Source: Mermis nigrescens
Taxonomy: Eukaryota > Nematoda > Enoplea > Mermithida > Mermithidae
DNA: 64,000 nucleotides
Reading direction: 5' to 3'
NCBI GenBank assembly: GCA_036768485.1
Contig: JAVLUZ010000172.1
Location: 264,001-328,000, forward strand
Positions 1 through 13,000 of this stretch are shown in pieces. The stretch's first letter is position 1. Each line of letters starts with the position of its first letter. A program made the position numbers and the translations under genes. The notes beneath the pieces were generated by a model. It was given only the letters and a program-made list of their open reading frames with translations, was not told the origin of the DNA and made no database searches.

Positions 1-158
1 GTACAAGGCCAAAGGTCGAAAAACCATGTTTTACCACATAAAATTATCTACTGGACCATATTATAGTACACAAAAATTTGCATGTACAAAATGTACGAAG
101 ACCTTTGGGGACCATCTTTGTACATGTACAAACGGACCTTGTACAAAAAAAAACGCTG
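1..158 (-). mobile_element. Family-1 hAT-like MITE, cut by the window start
   Basis: This is the terminal 158 bases of the commonest element here (family 1). They carry the TTTGTACATGTACAAA palindrome and end in a run of A followed by CGCTG, a degenerate form of the CACTG terminus. The remainder lies outside the window. It sits between the penultimate and missing last mitofusin exons. Confidence 0.75.
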
Positions 159-283
159 CTATGTACATATCTCCTAATGGTTCTCGAGATATTTGACCGC
201 AAAATTTTAGCTGCCCTCCAGATAAAATCCTGGATACGGGCGAAACCGGCAATATCCATTTAATTTCGTTTAAAAATGCTCAC

Positions 284-3200
284 TTGACTTTATCGAATTG
301 TTTGGCTAATTTTTCATATTCTTGAGCTTCTTTTCCACATTTAGCGACTTCATTTTCCAATTCATCTTGAGCTTCGTTCATAATAGTTCGTAATCGCCCC
401 ATAATTTCACTCACTTCCCTGAAAAATAATTCAAATTTAAATAATTACTTGACTGTACGAATACAAAGTGCGCTTGTAAATTGATACCGTGCTGTACATT
501 AACAAAAGTAGCGTAGCTCGCCTTCTGATTGGGGAGGGGAATTTGAACTGGGATATCTCGACAACCGCTTGTAAACAGGCAAAAATAATGGTGTTTTCGT
601 GACGCGAAATCTACAAATTGATGAAATAAATTAAAAATTCAACTCTATTTTAATTAAATTAAAAAAATAAATATATTGTACATAAATAAATCGGGCGCGA
701 AGCGACCAAAAATTTTAGGCTTATTAGCTCAAAAAGTGTGTTTAAAGCCATCCTAGCGGTCTTTCAAAGGCAAGCCTTAAGAATTTTCAATTTTTAGCGT
801 TGGAGACACTTGTAAAAAGTACTCATACTTCCAACACTTTTGGAAGTGACTAGCCCCCGCCCCCCACAGCTACACCCCCTGATCAACAGAGGCAGTGTAA
901 AAAAACCGCGAATACTTGAAAGCTTCTTGTTGAACTGTACACAGAAGAGTGAGGGGTACAACCGTGCAATCATACATGAGCGTAGGGTGTTCTACAGACT
1001 CTCGAAACCTGACAGAACATGCAAAATTGGACAATGTTATTATTGACATTTTTTCGTTTTTCGCAGTCTTTCTGGCTAGACAGAGCTTGATGCCTAAAAT
1101 CAATATTCTTAGCCATAATGTATAATTTTTTCGATTTTTTATGTCATTTTTTCGATCTAGGCTTTTCATTTTGGGCTATTCTCGGAACCCCAGATTCTAG
1201 GAAACCGCCCAATATTAATGGTGGTTAATTTCTTGACAATGCATAGCGACCAAGATTAAGGATATTTAATTATTTAACAATGCATAGCGACCAGACATGT
1301 TTTTGGGAGGGGTTTCGACCCTTCCTGAATGGCAACTGACCCCCGAGATTATCGATTTTTTTGTAGAAGTTGTAAAATTGTGCCCTTTCAGGCGTTTTTA
1401 GCTCATTTTTAGCTCAAACATTTCAAATTTTCGGCACTTCGCGCCATATGCGCAATTTTTAACTATATTTTGTTCAATTTACTCAATTTTTTGAAATGTT
1501 TTTTGAGATTTCTTTCAAGTTTTTATCTTCTAGAAAGAGCAAGCATTGTTTGAAACGTCAAAAACAGTGTTTACCGTTTTTAGCCCAAAAAAGGTACTTT
1601 TTGAAAAATTTTCCGGCCTGACCCCACCCCTAGAATTCTATGCTGTACATGTATGATAGCGATCAAGATCATTATACAACAGAAGGCAATCTATGGCAAG
1701 ATGACTCCAACAGAATGCTCGCGAAGCCCAATGAAAGTTACAGTAATCCGAAGCATTGAAAAGTGCGAATCCACTTTTACTATTATTCCTTAAGTACACG
1801 GTTGAAATGAATTTATGATGTACCTACTGATTCCAAAAAGGCGTTGAAAAATCTTTAGTCAAGTTGTAAACGAAAAAATGTCATGATCGCTATTTATTTC
1901 ACTATTCTAAGAGTTAATCCTCTCTGACCATCATGACCATACGTACGCAGCACCAAAATTCTGGGGGAGGAGGTGCGAGATTTTCAAAGGTCAAGGCCTT
2001 AAAAATGGTGGTATGAAGAAAAAGCACAAGTTTTCAACGTTTCTCATCAAGCACTATCCATTGGCATCAAAAAATTGCGAAAAAACCAGGAAAATTTTCA
2101 AAAATTGAATTGGGGGGGGGTATTTTGGTTCCTTGGGGGTGCATACCCCAAACCCCCGCCCAGGTGTGATCATGACTAAACGAGCTAGGCAGCTAAGTTT
2201 GGTTTAGATAACAAACAACAGGAAAGGAAGCTTTACTTTTTCACTTGGTCATCGCAACTAATCGTTACTGACTGCGACATTTGGTGGAGTTTAGCAGAAA
2301 GATGCAGCCGAACTTGCCGTTTTAAAGCCCGTTCTTTGGTCCTGTTGTTCCAGTTCAAGCGTTCGTACAAGTAAAATAAACCGCAGACCGACGCACCGGT
2401 GAGCAAAACGCGCCAGCCAATAGCGCGAAATACCTACAGTATACTCAGCATTTGAAAGCTTCCAAATCGACAGGGCCGTAATTCGAGGGGGATAGGCGCA
2501 AAATTTTTTAAAGGACAAAGAAAAGAGGGGCAAGTGCAATATTACCGCGTAAGTAGTTCAAAAATTAAGCTGGAATACAAATTTTGAACTTGTTCAAAAG
2601 ACTAACTATCATAGGTGCACAGCATAGCCGACCTAGGGTGGGTCAAAAATTGAGCTTTTTAGGGTCAAAATGACCTCGAAAATTGGTATAAGTGCTAAAA
2701 TAGCGTTAAAACTACGGTTATTACTAAAGCCCGGATTTCCATGTGGAAAAAATGCCATTTTACCTGGACGATTACGTGGAAAAATGAGGCATTTCACGCG
2801 GAAGATTAAGTGGAAATTTTATCAATACTCGTGCATACTAGGGTGACAGAACTCGTTTTATTCATTCAGAAACGCATAAAAACACCCAACATTAACCATG
2901 TCAATGTTTCCAAACGCAGAAAAATTGACGCCTATCACTAAGAATTCACTTGTATTGTGAAAAAGATTGCTCACTGAAACCAAAGGCGCATATAACGTTA
3001 TTAGTCAAAACTTTCAATTTTTGTCTGAGGTAAATCATTGCTAAATCAGTGTCTTTTGATAGGCTCGATGCAAATTTTTCAACAGCAAAAGCAGACATCA
3101 TCAACATGATACTGACTGCTGAATTATCGGTTGTTTATTGACTTTAATCAAGTTTAATGAAAAAATCGCAGATTTCATATTTAATAAGAGAACAACTGAT

Positions 3201-6200
3201 AACTATGAATTGTTTTTATATTGTCGTACAATTAGACTAAGCTCAGACACCGGTATTTTTGACATGACGAGTAGTTAATATCGCTTAACATGCGCATCAA
3301 TACAGGAAAATGTCAAATTCAGTGTAAATCTTCCGATTTACCCAAATTACGTGGAAAATGTCAAATTATATGGAAATAAAACTGATCCTTCCACGCTGAA
3401 TCTTTGTTTTTAGACGTTTCTCACTGAGTAGATTTCAAATTAATCTTCGAAAAAAGTTACGTGGATCCACTTAAAAATCCGGGCTCTAGTTATTACACAA
3501 TTTCTGGTCAATCTTAAGCACTTTTGAAGAAAAAATTCAATTGTCATCCATTTTTGGCATTCACTTTGTCTCATTTGCTTTACAAAATTTTCAATTTTTC
3601 CATTCTGGTGGAGGGGGGGGTCAGAACTCCCTCCCCACGTGCATGTCTGCTTACTACGCAATGATACAAAATCGATTAAATGATCGAAGTGTTATACAAA
3701 AGATCCAAATCACTAAAATTAAAAGTTCCAGAAACAAATGACGTAAAGGCTAAATAGTACATATACGTATGCATGGGCGTAGGCAGGGGCGGGGCGGCCG
3801 CCCTCCTTAACTTAAAAAAAATAATTTTGGAAAAGGTAAGGAAATGCATGAAAATTGGCATCATTTTATCGAAAATTCTCAAAATTTTTGGCGCTTCGCG
3901 CCGTAGAATCGTTATTTTCGTTCATTCAGGCCCAAGCGCGGCCAAAAAAAAACGTCATTTATAGCTTATAACGTAGGAGAAAATAGAAATTTTTCGAAAA
4001 ATTGAATGTTATGAGCTTAACGGATAGAGCATGTTCGCAAACGTCAGAAAATGCACTTTTTTGCGCCCCGGCGACCATATCCCTTAATATAGGGTCACCA
4101 ATTTTGAACCGCCCCCCTTAGAAAAATCCTGCCTACGCCCCTGTACGTATGTTTGGTTCTGAAGGTATCGGGGTCCCCTTCTGTTGAGGTTGGTTGGTTG
4201 GCTGTGGTTGGTTGAGCGGTTGGCTAGTTGTTTGGTTGGTTGGTTGTTTGGTTGGTTGGCTAGTTGGCTGGCTAGTTGGCCGGTTAGTTGGTTGGTTGGT
4301 TGGCTAGTTGGTTGGTTGTTTGGCCGGTTGGTTGGTTGGTTGGCCGGTTAATTGGTTGGCTAGTTGGTTGGTTGTATCATTTTCTCACTTTTTATTTTTG
4401 GATCAAGAATTCTACCCACCTCCCGATCAAAAACTGTTTTTTCTGGCGCCACCCAGCTGGGGTTCTGAAGGTACTGAGTGCCTTCTGGCGCCACCCGGTG
4501 GCGCTGGCGGCGCGGCATTGCCCACCTGTGAACACGTTGTAACACTAACTCACAAAACTTAATTCTCACGAAGATTCAATACGTTATTGAATTGAATTTT
4601 GAAAAATGAGCTTGCTAAGCGAGTTGTAAACCAAGAGAAACTTAAAGTTTAAACCTACCATTACATTATGAAGAGAATTATAAAAGATTTCAAAAACTTT
4701 GGACAATGATGGTATTATTCCCGTACAACATTTGTTTGTAATCATTTCTCACCACGAAATTTAAACCCTGAATATTTAAGAGAATTTTCGACCTACGTTA
4801 GAAAAAACAGCGTCGTCGTATGTTTTGCACATCTGTATTGAAATGTATGACGACGTCCTTTGTCATATAAAGGCAAAGCAATCCTTAGCAAAACTTGAGG
4901 CTTGTTAAGTGTTCGAATTTTGTGATCGAAAATAGTATATGTACATACATATCTATCTGTATGTCCATATGCATGTCAAAAATAATGACAAAGTATCGTT
5001 AGTCAGGGAGCATACGTGATTACGAGTACACATGAACAAAGGGGTTCGGTCGAACCCACTGGAACCAACAAATAATCTGCAGACCCATATAATTTCAGGT
5101 TTGAAATTTTAGATTTTTGCGTCATTGAGCGTATAATAAAAAAACGTGTCAAAAGCATAGGTGGGCGGCACCAAAGTTCTCGGGGAGGGGGTGCAAGATT
5201 TCTTCAAAAGTCAAAAGATAACCTTAAAAATGGTGGTATGGCAAAAAAACACCATTTTTAAACGTTTCTCATCGAGCACTATCCATTGGCATCAAAAAAT
5301 TGCGAAAAAACAAAAATTTTCAAAAATTGAATCCTAGGGGGGTGGGTATTTTGGTTTCTGGGGAGTGCATACCTTCTAGACCCTCCCCACATGCCCAGGT
5401 ATGGTCGAAAAAGGTTCTTTTTGTTTCCAACATGAATTTGTTCGGTCCATTTTGACACTTGCAAACTTTTGAACCCCCAAAGTCGAAGCCTCGTGCGTAC
5501 ACATCAGCACGATCCCTACCAAGCCTCCTATCAACATGAGACCAACTCCTCCATTAGCAATATAAGCAGCGCTCGAATAAACCACAGCCGGCACGACAGT
5601 ACCATCTTCATTACTGCGGAGATCATATTGCACCGGATCGCACTCGCTCTGACCAACGGATCTAGGTATCTGAAGGATAATAAGATGAAAAATTACTGAA
5701 AAAAGAGAAGGGAAAATAGTAACAAATTAAATAAAATTGGAAAAACAGAAAATTAACACATAATCAGCAAATATGCATTCTACCCAGTGTTTTTTTTGAT
5801 AAAGGTCTCTTTGTACATGTAAAAAGATGGACCCCAAAAGTCTTTGTACATTTTGTACGTGCAAATTTTTGTGCACTATTTTACGGTACAGTAGCGATCT
5901 TAGTGCGGTAAAACAGGATTTTTCTACCTTTGGTAGTGTATTTTAGCTATTCTGGGTTTCTGACACCAAAAATTACTGAAAATTGTCTCAAAACGGCGCA
6001 AAGCGCCGAAAAATTAGACAATTTTCCGTTCTAACTGCAAAATCTGCCATTATAAAGATATATAAGACAGACAATTACTCATTTCAACGCGAAGCGCCGA
6101 ACATTTTCGGGAATTCTACACTATTTCTAGTTTGTGTCTTCTCAAAAATCTTTGTACATGTACAAGGACGGTCCCGAAAAGTCTTTGTACATCGGGAAAT

Positions 6201-7018
6201 ATCTTTGCCGAATACAAGAAACAACCGTGATTCTAGCTAAATATAATAAATTATCCATACATGTCGATTTCATTCAAGATTTTTAAACTAATTTCAATCA
6301 TACATTTATTTCCGTAAGCTGAAATAAGTCCGAACCCTACTCAAATTTCGAGCGAAAACTGTCGCTTTAAAGTCTTCAGTGTTTTTGCTGTTTTTGATAG
6401 TATGTACAAGATTAATTGCTCTTCGTGTAACCTTTCTTAAAGTTAATGTCATGACTCGGTCTAATGTTTTTTTCTAATCACTAATAGTTTCATTAAGCGA
6501 AGAATTGATAAACCGCGCTCTGGACGCGAAAGATATTACATTTATCGAAATCAAATTAAAGAAGGAAATTCGGCGTTATCCTTTACACTTACCACGGAAT
6601 GTTACGCATAAAGCGCGCGTTTAAACGCACAAAACGTATGTATAATTCGCACCGTAAACTAGATTTTGCAGCTTGACGAGAAATTTCCTAAATTTTGCAA
6701 TTATTGCCGATTTTTAGTCAAATTATTTTCATTATTAGAGAGAAATAAAATTATTTACCAGAGAGGACGAGCCAAACAAGTCGTTTTTTGGTTCCGCGTG
6801 CGACGCATGATCATTGAACGTCGGATGAGATTTTGATTTAGTAAAATGACGAAGAAGTTGCAAAGGAGCGAGCGAAAATCTAAATTGCAAGTCTTCGCGG
6901 AAATCGCTCATTAATGATGGAAAATGAATGGCAAAACTGAATCGGAACGGTTGCCTGTATTGTAGCACGCTCAGAGTTTTGATTTCGTATTGCGGCGGTA
7001 AGATTTTTGTAGCTTCGA
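284..7018 (-). CDS. Marf: Mitofusin exons 14-17: pre-membrane region, transmembrane anchor and heptad repeat 2
   Basis: Exon 14 includes [21 protein letters not shown], equivalent to the DFQEDIEFHFSLG motif just before the anchor. Exon 15 ends with the hydrophobic [11 protein letters not shown]. Exon 16 opens [16 protein letters not shown] and continues [19 protein letters not shown], matching the AVGWRL...LYVYERLTWT-KAKERAFKRQ block after the membrane hairpin. Exon 17 encodes the start of heptad repeat 2 ([20 protein letters not shown]...). The exon 15/16 junction splits the anchor and is supported by a TTG|GTAGGG donor and an ACTGTAG|GTA acceptor. The extreme C-terminus is expected upstream of position 1 of the window. 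Confidence 0.92.
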
Positions 7019-10000
7019 CTGAAAATAAAAAACTGTGCGTTAAAAAATATATACAGTCGAACTCGGATATAAGGCACCCATTTGGGTGGGACCAGGTTTA
7101 AATGCGTCTTATAGCCGAGTGTGTCTTGTAAGCAAGGTTATGGTTTCCTTGGAAAAAAACGTATATACTGTGTCGGACGATTCATATATGTAATACTTTG
7201 GAGAATGATTAAATTTATTAATTTTCGTTGATAAATAATATTTATCGCACTTTTATCAAAATACTGCATATAATGGCAAGGTACAAAGTCCGTTTCTTTT
7301 GATGCTAATATTCTTCCGTGATTATTTATTTACATTTATTCCCCCATACTTTATTTACCCCCAAAAATTCAAAAGCAATGGATTGACCCTTATTATTTGA
7401 TGATCAAATATGACCTAACTGGACTGAAAAGCGATTTCAGTCAACAAATGTAGCATCTCCAACGATTAAAGTTCGGCTCAAACCGGAAAAATCCGGATAA
7501 TAACAAGCTAATTCTCCAAGCTTATTTACTCTTAAAGTTATTTAAAATGGCGTCTTATAACCGAGTGTGTCTTGTAAGCAAGGTTATGGTTTACTTGGAA
7601 AAAACGTACATACTACGTTAGGAGTTCGGTGGAAATAATTTGTTATCGAAGCTTGTTTCAGCGATTTTTCGTGATATGCAATATATGTATATCAGACTAA
7701 ACTAAGCAAAAATCGGCATCGATACGTAACGCAGGCATACATTCACACATTGCACACCACACTTCTTTTAAATGTAACCTTATTCACAGAAAAAGTTGCA
7801 CATAATTTTACCATTGGCCACAGACATTTATCGATTAGGTAAAGTGGTTGCGTCCTAGAGCCGAAGGTGACCGCGACTTATAGCCGTGCGTCTTATAGAC
7901 CTTGTTTTACATGCTTCAAGTATATGTATGCAATGGGAGCAGGTCAGCTGCGTCTTATAGTCTAATAGCCAAGTGTCTGATAGGCCTGTTTCTAATATAT
8001 CTTAATGCATTATGGATGACTGGGACCAGAGGTTTTTGCGTCTTATAAGCCGAAAAGTCTTATATCCAGGGTGTCTCGTAACCGACTTCGACTGTATACG
8101 AATCAGAAATGCACAGCATAGGCATTCCCGTGAAAGTTTAAATCAAAAAATTTCTAAAGTACGTTTTTGGCGTTTATGATGATGCTTTATCTATCTAGAA
8201 CGTAAAAACATTAGAAAATTCCGAAAAATATCGAAAAAATGGACAAAACATATTCGAAAAATGATTATATGACGCTAAGCGCCGAAAATTTGACACTTTT
8301 GAGCAAACAAGTGTTAAAAACGCTTAAAGCTGCACATTTTCTACAAATTTGCTGAAAATTTCCAATTCTGGGAAGGCGATAAGTTCCTGGGGGGTCGGAC
8401 ATGTAACAGGGGGATGGGAGATTCCCCTACCCAAAGTTGGTCGTCCCCCATCCCTTCCAAAGTCAGAAAATTTTTGACCACCCCCGTTTTTTTGATAAAC
8501 ACTGAATTTTCGGCCGTTTTTAGGTGTTTTTGGCCAAAAATCAGAGGTCATTACCCCCCCCCCCTAAAATGCAAAAATCACCGGCCCAATCATGTACATA
8601 GCAATCAATTGAAAGTATACATACATATCATGGCACGTTCACGATCGATAATGGATTTCAACAAGCCACCCGTGAGCCGAATTTGAAGATCATTTGTTAC
8701 GATACCGCCAATGTGATTGATCAATTCCTAAAATAAGAACACTCAACAACGAGTATAAGGAGAATGAAAAGCGTACCCAAAAAATTTATCAAAGCGTTGA
8801 AAATTTGGCACTTTTGAGCAAATAGATAGCTAAAAACACTTGAAACAGAACATTTTCTACGAAGTTTTAGAAACTTTGGAAAATCACGAATTCCGGGAAG
8901 GGGAGTTAAAAAATTTCTGGGGTCCCCCACAGACAGTGCCTTTTTTTGAACAAGGTCCGTTTGTACATGTACAAAGATGGTACCCAAAAGTCTCTGTGCA
9001 TGTTGTACACACAAATTTTTGGGTACTATAATATGGTACAGTAGCGATTTTAGTGTGGTAAAAACATTGTTGTTCGACTTTTGGTAGTGTATTTTAGCTA
9101 ATTTCTGGGTCTCTAAAAGCAAAAATCACTAAAAATCGTCCTAAAATTTGACATTTTCCTTTTGAAATGCAATTTCTGCCATTATAAAGATATATAGAAC
9201 ACACAATTACTCATTTCGGCGCGAAGCGCCGAAAATTTCGGCGAAAATCTTCGTACATGTACAAAGACGGTTCCGAAAAGTCTTTGTACATCGCGAAAAC
9301 TCTTTGCCGAATACAAAAAAACCGTGCACCCAGGTCATCGAATGTACTTATTATATTCTACGCATTTCTGCAGATACACATATCACAAGCAACCTCTGAA
9401 AAAACATCGACCACAGTTGCAATTTTAAAATGATCAGTTTATGCACTTATACAACCGCTGGTAGTTAGCGTACTTGTTTATAGGTATCCAGATAGGCAGC
9501 ATCATCCGTGAAAGGCTTTTGGAAGACATCGACAACGTTTTCAAGGCGCCTAATTTCGTCGGCAAATTCATTGGATACCTGAAATAGACGTACAGTACGT
9601 ATGTGACACGCGCAAAAAAGCAAAAATAAATAAGTGGCATAAAAAGGCAGTAGATATGTAATTCTTGAATATGTAGGTGATTCACCCAAATTCCAGATTT
9701 TCCTACATTCCTGTTCAATACTAACCATTTCTCCGGTAATTTTCAACTTTAAGCAGAATTCGCAGCACAAGGCGCTTTGATAATGGCTAAAGGCTCTCAA
9801 AGATACATATTTCAGCACGTATGTAACGGTGTATCCTTCACAAACGCTTCAGACACTGCTGCAGCATAGGTGGGTGGCACCAAAGATCTGGGGAGGGGGT
9901 GCAAGATTTTTTCAAAGGTCAAAAAATGGCCTTAAAAATGGTGGTATGGCGAAAAAAACAAAATTTTTCAACGTTTCTCATAGATAACTATCCATTGGCA

Positions 10001-13000
10001 TCAAAGAATTGCGAAAAAAACAAAAAAAATTCAAAAATTGAATTCTGGGGGTATTGTATTTTGGTTTCTAGGGGGGGGGTATTTTGGTTTCTGGGGGTGC
10101 ATATCCCCAACCCCCACGCTCAGGTATGTGCTGCAGTACATACATATTAGCATGTTATTGAGAATCAGCCGTACGCTAACGTGCACACTTGTTCTCTAAC
10201 GACCGTTACATTTTATTTCTGTATACGGATAGGGTCTAGATTCAAGGGTTAAGGGAATCACAAATTTTGAAAGATCAAAAAAATTGACGATAGAGGCAAG
10301 AAAATATTTTTCGATTATTCTCATCAATCTTTTTTCCGTCGGCTTCAAAAAAAGGAGAAAGAAGCTAAACACCTATTTAAAAAATTTTTTTTAGTCGGTC
10401 TGCGGGACTTTTTAATTCACGGAGAAGGTCTAAAATCCAACACCCACGTGTGTTTACGATGTAAACTATGTAAGTACTATAAATATACGACTTTCGTATT
10501 TCGAAATTTTCAAATAAAAAGTTCCATTTCAGTGTTTTAAAATATATGTATGTACATGACTCAATTTTTAATAAGAAATTTCCAAAACGATAATGGCATA
10601 TTTATCATAATCTCATAGACGACCAGGCGTCATAAAACACACAAAGGATGAAAATCAATACAAATCTTCATATTATAATAAGCTAAAAATTTTTACCATC
10701 AATTTATGTCAACCCAAAATTCGATATGTTTCAACTACCATTTCCAACCTTCGAGCAAATACTGCTCTTATAACTTTTCATGCTTTTTTCGTTGCTGCCC
10801 ATACATGGGCAGCAACGAAATTCTGAGGGGGCCGATGGGGCCAAATTGCCAGAAATAGCACCAAAAATGCGATTCTGGAGACTAATGATTGTGGGGGTCT
10901 CCAAGATTCTGGGTTGTCCAGACACCCATGCCCATGTGTGTTCAAGGGTACATTATTTTTTCATTTTCAATCAGAACGGAACTATTTTTCGACGTACATA
11001 TAACCAAAAAATGAAGCTTATGCGCGATTTTTTCGGCTAGATAATTAGTGGAATATAGGTACATACTGGCCATATATGCACATAGGGGCTGAGCGGGGCA
11101 TTACTCTCCCTGAAGGGTCAGCCAACAGGTACTGTCCGGCGATTTTGAGCTAATGGGACATTTTTTGCACCATTTTTGAGGTCAAAAGCAGTAAAAACGT
11201 CAAAGTTTTTGGCGCTCGGCAAATTAGTACTTTTAAGTACTTTTTACACAAAAAGCGCCCAAAATTGATAAATTTATGCATTTTTAGTGCCTAAAAGTGA
11301 TATAATGCAGTCAAAAGGGACTAAAAATGCTTTCTAAAATGCGATATTACCACAAAAACATTTTATAGAACTATTTTGACCATTTTAATCGTTAAAACAG
11401 CAAAAAATTCGTAAGTTTAAATGCACTGTTTTGGATATTTGGCGATTTCACTCCCCTGCCGACCCAGACCTTGTGCACTTATGATACAGGCCCGTATCCA
11501 GGATTTTATTTCGGGGGAGAGGGGACGAAAATTTTGAGGTAAGATATCTCGAGAACCATTAGGAGATGGGCAAGAATAAAGGCATTTCTGAGCGTATCTC
11601 AAAATAAGCTATGTATGCAATGGTGAAGAAAAACTTTGGGAAAAAAATTTCTGAAATTTTCACTTCATTCTAAACTAAAATTACACAAACCTATCGTTTA
11701 AACAATCTACACAGCTGATTTCTCATCATTCAATCGACGAATAATTTCCTAACTTCTGTCTTTAGAGTCGATCTGTGTGATTTACAAAGAAAAAACAATA
11801 CAGAAAATGAATAATTAGCGCCGTAAAAATAAGACATGTTCTACATGTCTAACTCAAATTTGAGCGTTTTAGGCGAGCTAGAAGACAAAAACTATAGATA
11901 AAAAAATTAAAAAACTATATGAAATTTTGAGTTTATTAGCTCAAAAGTATGCTAAAACCTGTATTGGTAGTGTTTCGGACCTACTTCGAGAATTTCTCAT
12001 TTTTCCCTTCGGGTAACTCCTGCCTGTTTCAAAATTTGTTTTCCATTTCCGGGGGGGCGACTACCCCCCGCCTCCCGGAATACGGGCCTGTGTACATACA
12101 TATAGTTAACCTGAAATTGGACTAAGCTCGACAATTTATCGAGTTCCTCAACAGCGTTCGAAATGAAAAGCGAACAAAGTTTGCGTGATTCGTTTAGCAT
12201 ATTGGACTTGGTTTCCAGATCTTGGCAAATATTATTCCTAAGAAATAACGTAACACTACTGGAGGCATGTGTGCGACGCAAAAAAAAATAATAAATAAAA
12301 ATAAAAAATTTAAAAATAATAAAATAAAAACAATAAGAAAAATTAAACGATATTAGTTACACGGACCATTTGGAATTGTGTACTTGTAGCACATAGCGAC
12401 AAAAGCAGTTAAAAACAAAAATAATGCCATTAAAATTATCCAAAATAAGCGTAGAAGCAGTAAGAAAGAAGGACGAAGGAAGAAAAACAAATTAACCGAG
12501 ATTTTGAGAGCCAGTAGAATACACATGAGAGGTTAAATGAATTAAAAAAACCGAAAGTAAAGAGCAAAAGGATAATTAAAAAATAGGTAAAATATAAGGA
12601 TAGATACGTTATCATTCATTACTTCTTTTCCAATACGTTTGAGTACGATTTGTCTAACATGGTGTAAACTGAATCCATTATAAATTCCCCATTTTTAATA
12701 TGCGATTCAAATTTGGTCTCGATGGCCGATTGCGAAATGCAAAGCTGCGATTAAAACATGTTATATTATCCAATTGATAACGATGTCAGTTTACAATGTA
12801 ATAAACTGAAAATACGTACAGTGGACAAAAATGCGCCGTTTGGTAATTTTAAGGATATTCTGCGACGTTTTTCTTTTTCAACAAATATTTCCGTGAAATT
12901 CGCAAGTTATTGATGTCCTCAATCTCCTATACTTATCAAAACTAGCAGAAAACGGGGAATATCAATACCAAATTTTCCGATTATCCTGCAAAAATGTTAA

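Noticed and set aside
4288..4562. Tryptophan/leucine/valine-rich ORFs
   Set aside because: They are translations of the GGTT simple repeat.
9724..9800. Possible extra mitofusin exon (minus strand, [10 protein letters not shown])
   Set aside because: It resembles the RLKIKQITEEV block, but the acceptor phase does not fit, and the joined exons already have the family's normal length without it.
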